A DNA stretch of 8,646 bases from Helicobacteraceae bacterium (lineage in GTDB: Bacteria > Campylobacterota > Campylobacteria > Campylobacterales > Helicobacteraceae): positions 1-8,646 of the forward strand of contig JARHYY010000088.1 in the NCBI GenBank assembly GCA_029258405.1, read 5' to 3'. Positions 1-7,321 of this stretch are shown here, in pieces. Position numbers and translations under genes: made by a program. The stretch's first letter is position 1; each line of letters begins with the position of its first letter. A model generated the notes under the pieces. It made no database searches, was not told where the DNA came from, and was given only the letters and a program-made list of their open reading frames with translations.

Positions 1-291
1 ATAATGTAAGTAATTAATCTCTATATATAAAAGATTCTTTGTTTATCTTATTGAATGAAATGATAATTTAAATTATGGCAAGCTGTGTCAAGTTTTTATG
101 TATAGAAATGTTTGTGTGGTTTGGGGAAAGATCATTAGAAATAAATGTAACTAATATCAAAAAAAATATAATTACCCACACCTCCAATAGTCCTAGAAAC
201 TTTTATTCTACTAATAGGTTATAATTACTTTTAGTTAAAATTGAAAATCTATCTTTCATTTGTTCTGTTATTATGCAATACTATTCCTTGC
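1..291. other. Intergenic region downstream of infC, no gene seen
   Basis: This AT-rich stretch follows the infC stop codon. I find no coding frame of useful length, no tRNA-like cloverleaf and no convincing GC-rich terminator. In particular there is no L35 (rpmI) start or basic N-terminus on the minus strand, although rpmI and rplT usually follow infC in bacteria. A run of eight T's on the minus strand near 160-168 could end transcription, but no good stem precedes it. The only other notable element is a promoter-like pair on the minus strand near 63-91, listed separately. Confidence 0.6.
63..91 (-). promoter_or_regulatory. Possible sigma-70-type promoter facing out of the left edge
   Basis: On the minus strand a perfect -35 hexamer TTGACA (91 down to 86) is followed 17 bases later by AATTAT (68 down to 63), which matches the TATAAT consensus at four of six positions, including the conserved A2 and T6. 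A transcript would start near 56 and leave the window to the left. A consensus -35 is uncommon in Helicobacter promoters, where the -10 dominates, so this may mark a strongly expressed gene beyond the edge. The AT-rich background makes a chance match possible. Confidence 0.35.
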
Positions 292-816
292 TTATTTTTT
301 TGGTTTGGGTATGACAGTCATATTTACATATCGCCCTTCAACTTTTGCTTCTTTTTCAATTACTGCGACATCTTCTACTAATGCCCAAACTCTTTCTAAA
401 ACTTCTATTCCCACTTGTGGTGAGCTGACCTCTCTTCCTTTGAGGAATACACGAAAGCGTACATGTTTATTTTCTTCTAGGAATTCTCTTGCATGTTTTA
501 CTTTGTAAGCAATATCATTAGAGGCAATTTTGACAGAAAGTTTAATTTCTTTAATTTCAATTTGCTTTTGCTTTTTTTTTGCTTCTTTTTGTTTTTTTTC
601 CTGTTGATAACGAAACTTGTTATAATCCATAATTTTACAAACAGGGGGGTTGGCATTAGGTGCGAGCAGCACCAAATCAAGCCCTTCTGATTGAGCCATA
701 TGTAATGCTTCATTTGCAGACATTATCCCATATTGTTGACCGTTATCACCCAAGCATCTCACTTCTTTAAAGTTTATATTCTCATTTAAGAGTATCTCTT
801 CGCTATTTTTACTCAA
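292..816 (-). CDS. infC: Translation initiation factor IF-3
   Basis: IF3 binds the 30S subunit, prevents premature 50S joining and checks start-codon and initiator tRNA choice. The 174-residue protein has the N-terminal domain (about 8-78), a very basic helical linker (about 67-90, holding the IF3 signature that starts KIMDYNKFRYQQEK at 61-74), and the C-terminal domain (about 90-170) with KVKHAREFL at 105-113. From memory the H. pylori protein is about 30 residues longer at the C-terminus; that tail is absent here. The start is TTG: an in-frame TAG lies only two codons upstream, so no ATG start is possible, and the first residues MSKN-EILLN match the H. pylori N-terminus as I recall it. The start overlaps the thrS stop in TTGA, so it is translationally coupled to thrS. 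A C6 run and A9/A8 runs lie within the coding strand. Confidence 0.96.
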   Translation of the reverse strand: MSKNSEEILLNENINFKEVRCLGDNGQQYGIMSANEALHMAQSEGLDLVLLAPNANPPVCKIMDYNKFRYQQEKKQKEAKKKQKQIEIKEIKLSVKIASNDIAYKVKHAREFLEENKHVRFRVFLKGREVSSPQVGIEVLERVWALVEDVAVIEKEAKVEGRYVNMTVIPKPKK

Positions 817-2621
817 AAGCTAACCTCACTCATTTTCTCCTTTATCAAGTTAATAAATGCGTTTTTGTCCATTTCATATTGTGTTTTAGAGCGACGATCT
901 CTTATGGAAACCATATTTGTTGTTTGTTCTTTTTCCCCTAAAACAACTATGATGGGTACGCGTTCTTTTTCAGCTGTTCGTATTTTTTTATTCAAAGTTT
1001 CATTTTTTAAATTCATTTCAGAATATGCACCAATATTTTTTAATTGTTTTTGTAAATTATGAGCATAATCATATTGGTTACCACTAATTGGTATTATAGC
1101 TACTTGGGTTGGTGCAATAAAAAGCGGAAACTCGCCACCAAAATGCTCTGTCAATATAGCGATAAAACGCTCAAAAGAACCAAGGATAGCTCTATGTATC
1201 ATAACAGGTCTTTTGTGTGTATTATCCTCATCAATATAGGTTAATCCAAAGCGTTCAGGAAGATTCATATCAATCTGTATTGTTCCACATTGCCATTTTC
1301 TCCCTATGGCATCAGTAATTTTAATATCAATCTTTGGACCATAAAAAGCCCCACCGCCTTCATCTATGCCATAATTTAACCCTCTTTGTTCTAAAGCTTT
1401 CTTAAGGGCATTAGTTGCTTCTTCCCATATCTTGTCATCACCAATAGATTTTTCTGGACGCGTTGAAACTTCTAGCTCATATTGGAAATCAAAAGATGTC
1501 ATAATTTTATCCATAAAGGCAATAATGCCTATAACTTCGTCTTTTATTTGACTTGATTGGCAAAAAATATGTGCATCATCTTGTGTAAATTCTCTTACCC
1601 TTAGAAGTCCATGAAGTACCCCGCTTTTTTCATGTCTATGGACAACACCATATTCATAAAACCTTAAAGGTAAGTCCCGATAGCTTCGTATAGTATGTGC
1701 ATAAACTTTAATATGTCCTACACAATTCATAGGTTTAATACCATATTCAGCTTCATCGATTTGTGTAAAATACATGTTTTCACCATAGTTTTGATAATGC
1801 CCACTTATTTTCCATAAATCACTTTTAAGAATTTCTGGACCTCTTACAGGTTGATATTCTCGCTGAATATGTGCATCAGTCATTAGCGATTCTAATTTTC
1901 GTCTTAATCTTGCTCCAGCAGGCAACCATATAGGCAAGCCAGCACCCACATCTTCATCAAAAGTAAATAAGCCCATTTCTGTACCTATTTTACGATGATC
2001 TCTTTTTTTTGCTTCTTCTATTTGTTGAAGATGAGTATGAAGAGCCTCTTTATCAGCAAAGGCAATGCCATAGATTCTTGTAAGCATTTCATTGCCTTCA
2101 GTGCCACCTAAATATGCCCCAGCAATTTTAGTCAGTTTGAAGGCTTTTAAGAAAGATGTATGAGGAAGATGTGGTCCTTTGCATAAATCTTCAAAATTAC
2201 CTTGTTTATATAAAGAAAGATTACTATCGGGAATTTTTGAAATAACCGCTTGTTTTAAATCATCATCATGAAATTTATTTATGACAGATTCTTTAGGCAT
2301 ATAGTATTTTTCGATCTTTACCCCTTTTTTAGCGATTTCTTTCATCTTTTTTTCTATCTTATTTAAATCCTCATCATTTATTTTTTCAGTTACTCTAAAA
2401 TCATAATAAAAACCTTCCTGCACAACAGGACCCACAAAAAATTGAGCATTACCATAAATTTCTTTGATAGCTTGTGCCATAAGATGAGCACAGGAATGAC
2501 GAATAATAGCAAGAGCTTCAGGAGAGTTATCAAAATAAATAGGTTCTCCTTCAATGTGAAGTTCTGAAGCAGTTTGCATATCATATATTATATTGTTATA
2601 TTTAATTCCAATAATATCCAT
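813..2621 (-). CDS. thrS: Threonyl-tRNA synthetase
   Basis: A class II cytoplasmic synthetase that charges tRNA-Thr with threonine and edits mischarged Ser-tRNA-Thr. The 602 residues contain the editing domain with HSCAH (H42, H46) and CKGPH (C147, H151), and the catalytic core with zinc ligands C300 (MNCVGH), H351 (DDAH) and H476 (HRAILGSFERF, motif 3). The motif 2 region runs about 319-354 (FYEYGVVHRHEKSG...). A C-terminal anticodon-binding domain starts near 503 (PTQVAIIPI). The first domain is odd: only about 31 residues precede the editing domain, where E. coli has a TGS (N1) domain of about 60, so no TGS fold can form. H. pylori ThrRS, from memory, also has a short N-terminus, but about 10 residues longer. 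AAGG sits 11 bases before the ATG. It heads a two-gene unit with infC. Confidence 0.98.
   Translation of the reverse strand: MDIIGIKYNNIIYDMQTASELHIEGEPIYFDNSPEALAIIRHSCAHLMAQAIKEIYGNAQFFVGPVVQEGFYYDFRVTEKINDEDLNKIEKKMKEIAKKGVKIEKYYMPKESVINKFHDDDLKQAVISKIPDSNLSLYKQGNFEDLCKGPHLPHTSFLKAFKLTKIAGAYLGGTEGNEMLTRIYGIAFADKEALHTHLQQIEEAKKRDHRKIGTEMGLFTFDEDVGAGLPIWLPAGARLRRKLESLMTDAHIQREYQPVRGPEILKSDLWKISGHYQNYGENMYFTQIDEAEYGIKPMNCVGHIKVYAHTIRSYRDLPLRFYEYGVVHRHEKSGVLHGLLRVREFTQDDAHIFCQSSQIKDEVIGIIAFMDKIMTSFDFQYELEVSTRPEKSIGDDKIWEEATNALKKALEQRGLNYGIDEGGGAFYGPKIDIKITDAIGRKWQCGTIQIDMNLPERFGLTYIDEDNTHKRPVMIHRAILGSFERFIAILTEHFGGEFPLFIAPTQVAIIPISGNQYDYAHNLQKQLKNIGAYSEMNLKNETLNKKIRTAEKERVPIIVVLGEKEQTTNMVSIRDRRSKTQYEMDKNAFINLIKEKMSEVSF
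814..827 (-). promoter_or_regulatory. Shine-Dalgarno and TTG start of infC
   Basis: On the minus strand GAGG lies seven bases before the TTG start codon, inside the last codons of thrS. The spacing is ideal and supports TTG as the real start. A rare start codon on infC fits the known autoregulation in E. coli, where IF3 discriminates against its own non-standard AUU start. That the same control operates here is an inference. Confidence 0.6.
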
Positions 2622-2655
2622 TAAAATAAAAACCTTGAAAATGTAAAATAGAGAT

Positions 2656-2684
2656 ATTATAATATAAAATATTTGAATTTTTAC
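2656..2684 (-). promoter_or_regulatory. Likely thrS-infC promoter
   Basis: In the 87-base gap between the YigZ-family gene and thrS, a perfect TATAAT lies on the minus strand (2661 down to 2656), preceded by an AT-rich tract. The -35 position holds only GTAAAA (2684 down to 2679), which is normal for Helicobacter, where the -35 is poorly conserved. Transcription would start near 2649, giving a short leader of about 28 bases. That is too short to hold a tRNA-like operator of the E. coli thrS type. Confidence 0.55.
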
Positions 2685-2708
2685 TGAAAAATAAGTCCAA
2701 TATAATTA

Positions 2709-3281
2709 TTATGATAATGAGCCTTCAAAAATAGCATGTTTGAAACTTGAAATATCTTGTTCTGTGCCATGGCATATTATTTGTATATCTTGATGAATAA
2801 AATCTTTTTGTACAATTTGAATATGAAATTTTTTCGCAAGATAATAGGCATATTTAAGCTTTTTAAAAGGAATATACATATCCTCTTGTTTTATTTCTTG
2901 ATAAGGGATTATGTGTGCTTGCTTTAGGGCTTCCTTGGCACATTGGCTGTAAGCTCTTGTGAGCCCTCCAACCCCTAAAAGCGTTCCACCAAAATAACGA
3001 ACACTCACAAAACCTACTTCTATAATATCATAACCTCTCAAAACTTTTAGTGTAGGCATGCCACTACTTCCTTTTGGCTCACCATCATCGCTAAAGCTTT
3101 CTTGAATCTGTTTATGTATATTGAGAAAACGAGATGATGTAACAAAATGAACAGCTTTTGTATGCTCCTTTTTGAGCGACTGTAGGGTTTCCTTAAAATC
3201 AATAATGGGACATAAAAAACCTAAAAAAGTAGAACCTTTTTGTTCAACAGAAGAAAAAGCCATGTCTTTAATGGTGTTCAT
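2709..3281 (-). CDS. YigZ/IMPACT (UPF0029) family protein
   Basis: A 190-residue member of the YigZ/IMPACT family, widespread proteins of poorly defined role with a two-domain alpha/beta fold. In eukaryotes IMPACT modulates the Gcn1/Gcn2 stress pathway; the bacterial function is not settled. Family motifs are clear: SDDGEPKGSSGMP at 64-76 and VRYFGGTLLGVGGLTRAYS at about 94-112. The usual His-Cys-Tyr-Ala-Tyr-type segment near 45-50 is diverged (VHFVTSSRF). A longer frame opens at 3314, but that start overlaps the methyltransferase gene by 28 bases and has no Shine-Dalgarno. The ATG at 3281 gives the typical N-terminus MNTIKD...EQKGSTF and lies 5 bases after the upstream stop, so I prefer it. 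It is the last gene of the six-gene operon. Confidence 0.9.
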   Translation of the reverse strand: MNTIKDMAFSSVEQKGSTFLGFLCPIIDFKETLQSLKKEHTKAVHFVTSSRFLNIHKQIQESFSDDGEPKGSSGMPTLKVLRGYDIIEVGFVSVRYFGGTLLGVGGLTRAYSQCAKEALKQAHIIPYQEIKQEDMYIPFKKLKYAYYLAKKFHIQIVQKDFIHQDIQIICHGTEQDISSFKHAIFEGSLS

Positions 3282-3286
3282 TATAT

Positions 3287-3919
3287 TTATGCTCTTAAAA
3301 GGGCAATGCTCCATTCATGCAATGTTTCATCATCAAAGCTTTTGACTTTAGCATTTAAGCCATAAGTGCAAAATTCTATAAATTCTTCCTTAGGGTAATA
3401 AAAGAGACCATCATCTTTTGGTTGTTTGCTTGTATCAAGCCCATTAAAGGCTACCCCTTTAAGTGAATAAGCAAAGGCAAGAAGCAAACGCTCAAAAATA
3501 TATTCTTTCCATTGTTGATAAGAATTATGAAGGCAAAGGTTAAAAGTACCACTAATGATAGTGTAATCCGCTTTATAGGTTGGGTATTCTGCTAAAACAA
3601 GATGCACAAAAGGATTCTTAGGAACATCAATATAGTCATGTGCCATCTCAAGCATTTCAGGGAGCATATCATAACCATAATATTTATTGAGAGAGATTTT
3701 TTTATACTGTAAAAAACGGAACAACGCCCCATAACCACAACCATAATCATTAATACTTATGGGATTTGTTGAAGAATCAATATTTAGTAAATCAAGAAGA
3801 ATATCAAAACGACGGTTTTGCTCATGGGCATTGCTCCATAGCACACCATGAGATGTTGCCCCAAACCTTTTAATGCTTGAGAAGTATAATGCTTTAATAT
3901 CATCACAAACAATAGCCAT
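3287..3919 (-). CDS. Class I SAM-dependent methyltransferase, substrate unknown
   Basis: A 210-residue protein with a Rossmann-type SAM-binding core. Motif I is INDYGCGYGALFRFL (about 56-70), followed by the acidic strand end YYGYD (80-84), which should contact the SAM ribose, and a motif IV-like strand YTIISGTFNL (119-128). No signal peptide or membrane segment is visible. The substrate cannot be read from the sequence. It is unlike the neighbouring CheR in both domain layout and motif I. It begins 2 bases after the cheB stop with no recognisable Shine-Dalgarno, so its translation probably depends on cheB being translated. Its position after cheR and cheB hints at, but does not prove, a link to chemotaxis or flagella; it may simply be carried by operon packing. 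Confidence 0.88.
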   Translation of the reverse strand: MAIVCDDIKALYFSSIKRFGATSHGVLWSNAHEQNRRFDILLDLLNIDSSTNPISINDYGCGYGALFRFLQYKKISLNKYYGYDMLPEMLEMAHDYIDVPKNPFVHLVLAEYPTYKADYTIISGTFNLCLHNSYQQWKEYIFERLLLAFAYSLKGVAFNGLDTSKQPKDDGLFYYPKEEFIEFCTYGLNAKVKSFDDETLHEWSIALLRA

Positions 3920-3921
3920 AT

Positions 3922-4584
3922 TTAAAAACGAATAGTTTCCCTTCCAAATTGAATGATCCTATCAGCAATTTTATCTAAATGGAGCACTTCTCTAATAGCA
4001 CCCTTTAGTATCGCTTGCTTTGGCATACCAAAAACAACACAGCTTTCTTCACTTTGAGCAACAGTTTGTGCACCATTATCATAAAGCTCTTTCATGCCTA
4101 TGCTGCCATCATCCCCCATTCCTGTGAGTATAATGGCAAGGGCGTTTCTTCCAGCTGCATTATTACCGCTCCTGAATAAGACATCAACACTTGGTTTATG
4201 TCTGCTTACTCTATCTCCATCAATACTTTTTGCTATATAGCTATTTGTTGTATTTTCTATTATTAAATGTTTGTCTCCACGAGCAATATATGCCCAAGAA
4301 TCTTGCAAGACTTGTTTGCTTGATACTTCCATAACATTTATTTCAGAAAGTGCATTAAGCCGAAGTGCAAACGATCCAGAAAAGCCAACAGGTATATGCT
4401 GAACAATTATAATAGGAGGCAATCCCATAGGAAGTCTAGGAATAATCCTTGTAAGTGCCTCTACGCCACCAGTTGAAGAACCGATAAGTACTAATTTACG
4501 CCCTGTATCCCTTTTGTTTGGTTTTGAGGGCAAAATAACATCAGGAAGATATTTTTCAGTATATGTAAGTATTGCTTTTGCCAT
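3922..4584 (-). CDS. cheB: Chemoreceptor methylesterase/deamidase CheB, lacking the receiver domain
   Basis: CheB removes methyl groups from chemoreceptor glutamates and deamidates receptor glutamines, resetting signalling during adaptation. The 220 residues hold only the catalytic domain (about 29-218). The active-site triad aligns as S37 in IGSSTGG, H63 in VQHIP and D159 in LTGMGDDG. Also conserved are YIARGDKH (99-106), RHKPSVDVLF (128-137) and the SCVVFGMPKQAI segment (181-192). The roughly 120-residue phosphoacceptor receiver domain of enteric CheB is missing; only about 28 residues precede the catalytic domain. From memory, Campylobacter jejuni CheB has the same reduced form. Activity therefore cannot be switched on by CheA phosphorylating this protein directly. 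It begins 3 bases after cheR, with a weak TAGG about 8 bases upstream. Confidence 0.96.
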   Translation of the reverse strand: MAKAILTYTEKYLPDVILPSKPNKRDTGRKLVLIGSSTGGVEALTRIIPRLPMGLPPIIIVQHIPVGFSGSFALRLNALSEINVMEVSSKQVLQDSWAYIARGDKHLIIENTTNSYIAKSIDGDRVSRHKPSVDVLFRSGNNAAGRNALAIILTGMGDDGSIGMKELYDNGAQTVAQSEESCVVFGMPKQAILKGAIREVLHLDKIADRIIQFGRETIRF

Positions 4585-4587
4585 ATA

Positions 4588-5424
4588 TTAACCTATCATT
4601 TTGACAAAAATATTTTGTCCTATTCTCTCCATTTTATTCCCTAAGCTTAAAATACTTTCAGAGTGCCCTAAGTAAAGTGTGCCAAAATTTTTAAGATGTT
4701 TAAAGAGATTTTCAAGTATATACTCCTGGTCTTTGATTTTGAAATATATAAGAACATTTCTACAAAAGATAATATCAAACTCTTCTGCCATAAAAGGATA
4801 AGTGTCTGCAAAAAGATTGAGTTTTTTAAAGGTAATTAAGGATTTAATCTGTTCTTTTGCTTCTAAATGGACATGATTGTTACCTAAATCTTTGATATGA
4901 AAATAACGCTCTAAATCAATCCATGTAGGCAATGGGCTGATTTTTGTATTAATATCATAAACGCCATTTTGTGCAACTTTTAAAGCCTCTGTATCAATAT
5001 CTGTTGCGATAATAGATACAGGAAAGCAGCTCAAGCCGTAGAGTTCTTTAGCATGCAATAAGGCTACAGCAATAGAATATGGTTCTTCACCCGTAGAGCT
5101 TGCAGAACAAAGTATCTTAATGCCACTATTTTTTACACAAAAACGAGGCATAACCCTATCTATTAAATCCAAAAAATGAAAATTCTCACGAAAAAAATCA
5201 GTCTTATTTGTTGTGAATGCATTGATAAATTCCTGCTCATTTTTTCCTCTGGCAATTTCTTTAAGAAAAACTTCAGGGTCTGTTATATCCACTTCTCTAG
5301 TAAGCTTACGAATCCTATTTTTTATAAGCATATCTTTAGTAAAATCAAGATGAATACCTGTTTTTTGGTAGAGTAATGTTCTTACACCATCCAAGAATTC
5401 TTTACTTATAATAAAATTTTCCAT
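4588..5424 (-). CDS. cheR: Chemoreceptor glutamate methyltransferase CheR
   Basis: CheR transfers methyl groups from SAM to glutamates of chemoreceptors and opposes CheB. With the start used here it has 278 residues, close to the E. coli length. An N-terminal all-alpha domain (about 5-75) ends in TTNKTDFFRE (71-80). The SAM-binding domain follows, with STGEEPYS (110-117), ATDID (140-144), FDIIFCRNVLIYF (216-228) and LGHSES (252-257). The usual Cys of the ACSTGEEPYS motif is Ser here. A longer frame opens at ATG 5478, adding 18 residues, but it would overlap ciaB by 53 bases and has no good Shine-Dalgarno. ATG 5424 lies one base after the ciaB TAG stop and fits family alignments, so I chose it. 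AAGG is 13 bases upstream, rather far. Confidence 0.95.
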   Translation of the reverse strand: MENFIISKEFLDGVRTLLYQKTGIHLDFTKDMLIKNRIRKLTREVDITDPEVFLKEIARGKNEQEFINAFTTNKTDFFRENFHFLDLIDRVMPRFCVKNSGIKILCSASSTGEEPYSIAVALLHAKELYGLSCFPVSIIATDIDTEALKVAQNGVYDINTKISPLPTWIDLERYFHIKDLGNNHVHLEAKEQIKSLITFKKLNLFADTYPFMAEEFDIIFCRNVLIYFKIKDQEYILENLFKHLKNFGTLYLGHSESILSLGNKMERIGQNIFVKMIG

Positions 5425-5425
5425 A

Positions 5426-7321
5426 CTATTTGAACAACCTTTTAATTTTTTTTTGAATATATTGCCGATGTTCTCCATTTGTTTCTATTTCTTGCCCAAT
5501 TTCTTGATAGAGCTTCCAATAATATTCTACAAAAGCTCTTGCTTGTGTATTTTTAGGCTTAAAATAACTTCCAGAATCTCTCAAAGCAAATTGATTCAAA
5601 AAAATACTTGAATCAGCTTTCTTTACATATAGAATCGCCAATTCTCTATAATACTTGAGATAAGTCTTTTTAACATATTCATATTTTACATTATCAAGAT
5701 TAATCTGCAAACAAGTTTTATTAAACTTAAGCATTTCAGATTCAAAAAGAATATGGAGATGAATGAGGGCTTCGCAATAATATGCTTCCATGTCTTGTTG
5801 CTCTTTCCATGCGATAAGTCCTACTGCACGCCTTATAGTCTCTGCAATAACAGGTTTTTTTAATGGAGCATAAATAGCATTTGTATCATTAAGAAAAAAA
5901 TTAACTAGCCCGCCAGCAGTCGCCTTAAATTCTTCAATGTTTTTAAAATTACCAGAAGCATTCATTTTTATTTCTGTATCTTCTTCTATCCATAGAATAT
6001 GGCCAAATTCATGCCCTATGGTTGTAACTTGATAAACCTTATACCATTTTTCTTCATTAAAAAATAACAAATCTCGGATTTCTTGTATAAAATTCTGAGG
6101 AAAAATTTCACTTTGCAAACGCATAAATGGTTGATGCTGTAAATAACGAAGAATACGAACAGGGAATGCAAATATTTTTTTACCATATCTTGATGAAATA
6201 ACTTCATCATTGGGAACAACTTGTGCAGAAAATAATCCATCAAATTCTGCACCATAATAAAGAGCAGGTATTGAAACATAAACATTAGTTTTTTTCAAGG
6301 CATTAAGAACAACTGATTGATTGTGCTCTTGTATATCCTCATGCCATTTTGTATAGAGCTGTATGATGGTTTCTTGCATTTCCTTTTTGATGGGTAAGGT
6401 GGCTATATGTTCTTGACATGATATTCTCAAATCCCATTCTGGAGCTACTGCTCTGCGATATGGATCTTCATAATATTCTAAAGGATGGGCGGGTTGTAGC
6501 GGGGTTTTAATTTGCATCCATGCTTTATCAACCAATCTCCAGCGTTCTAAAAGATTTTCTATCCTTTCTTCAGTGATAGCATTTTTAATGCTATTAAAGT
6601 AATTAATATAGGCTTGTTTTGAGGAGAAGATATCATCACCTTCATGCTCAAGTTCTCTTAAAAGCTTGGATAGAGATTCTTGGATTTTTCGAACCTCTTT
6701 TTTGAAAGCAAGAGCATAAGGCAATGCAATGAGTTGTCCATTTTTTTTGTGAGGTATTGAGTAGCTTCTATCGCTTATTTCCCCAGTTGTGCTAATTTCT
6801 TTAACACTATCTAAATATTCTAAAAGCTTTTGTGTGTCCCCTTGATATTCTTTTAATAAAGCAACATTGATACCTTCAATAAAATCGCATTTCCATTTTA
6901 AATGTAGAGCACTAAAAGCTTTGCCAACAGTGTGCATGCCTTGTATTACCTGCCTATAAAATGGAGTGAAAAGCTTATTATTTTCACATTCTTCTATAAT
7001 ATTTTTATGGTTTTGCGTATGATATTCTTTTACCCATTCAAAAAGTATTTTCTTAGCCTCTTTAATCTCTATTGGAGTTTTGTGTGCCTTTTTGAGGACC
7101 TGAATAATGGGAGCTTCTTGAAAATTAATAAGCCTGCAAAGCAGGGCAAAACGGTTGGGATTGCTATTTTCCAACCCTAGAGTTTTCAACATATGAATAA
7201 CATTTTTTATAACTTTATGTTCTTTGTTGTCAATTTCTAAAAAGAGATTATTATTTTTTAAATCTCTTGCATTTATTATATCACAGAACTTTTTTATATC
7301 TTTGAAAAACTGTTTTTTCAT
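5426..7321 (-). CDS. ciaB: CiaB-family protein with a zinc-metallopeptidase motif
   Basis: This 631-residue protein matches the CiaB family (Campylobacter invasion antigen B; about 610 residues in C. jejuni). Segments such as WRLVDKAW (261-268) and VYVSIPALYYG (347-357) agree, in sequence and spacing, with conserved family segments I recall from Arcobacter ciaB. C. jejuni CiaB is reported to leave the cell through the flagellar export system and to promote host-cell entry. As expected for that route there is no Sec signal peptide or membrane segment; the N-terminus is charged. TTIGHEFGH (433-441) followed by NIEEFKATAGGL (461-472) gives HExxH plus a Glu pair 22-23 residues later, the layout of a gluzincin metallopeptidase, so an enzymatic role in the cytoplasm is equally possible. 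The start overlaps the J-domain gene's stop in ATGA, and no Shine-Dalgarno is evident. Confidence 0.92.
   Translation of the reverse strand: MKKQFFKDIKKFCDIINARDLKNNNLFLEIDNKEHKVIKNVIHMLKTLGLENSNPNRFALLCRLINFQEAPIIQVLKKAHKTPIEIKEAKKILFEWVKEYHTQNHKNIIEECENNKLFTPFYRQVIQGMHTVGKAFSALHLKWKCDFIEGINVALLKEYQGDTQKLLEYLDSVKEISTTGEISDRSYSIPHKKNGQLIALPYALAFKKEVRKIQESLSKLLRELEHEGDDIFSSKQAYINYFNSIKNAITEERIENLLERWRLVDKAWMQIKTPLQPAHPLEYYEDPYRRAVAPEWDLRISCQEHIATLPIKKEMQETIIQLYTKWHEDIQEHNQSVVLNALKKTNVYVSIPALYYGAEFDGLFSAQVVPNDEVISSRYGKKIFAFPVRILRYLQHQPFMRLQSEIFPQNFIQEIRDLLFFNEEKWYKVYQVTTIGHEFGHILWIEEDTEIKMNASGNFKNIEEFKATAGGLVNFFLNDTNAIYAPLKKPVIAETIRRAVGLIAWKEQQDMEAYYCEALIHLHILFESEMLKFNKTCLQINLDNVKYEYVKKTYLKYYRELAILYVKKADSSIFLNQFALRDSGSYFKPKNTQARAFVEYYWKLYQEIGQEIETNGEHRQYIQKKIKRLFK

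Noticed and set aside
190..222. Imperfect palindrome (TAGAA ... TTCTA) as an infC terminator.
   Set aside because: The 5-base-pair A/T-rich stem is too weak, the outer arms do not pair, and the T-run lies too far downstream.
260..508. Plus-strand frame of 82 codons near the infC end.
   Set aside because: It lies almost entirely opposite infC, which is unmistakable, and its translation resembles no family.
2677..2692. Hairpin ATTTTT-ACTG-AAAAAT as a terminator after the YigZ-family gene.
   Set aside because: The stem is only A/T, has six base pairs and is not followed by a clean U-run; it also overlaps the -35 region of the thrS promoter.
3282..3314. Longer YigZ-family start at ATG 3314.
   Set aside because: It overlaps the methyltransferase gene, lacks a Shine-Dalgarno and adds 11 residues before the typical family N-terminus.
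5425..5478. Longer CheR start at ATG 5478.
   Set aside because: It would overlap ciaB by 53 bases, has no good ribosome-binding site, and adds 18 basic residues outside the CheR family core.
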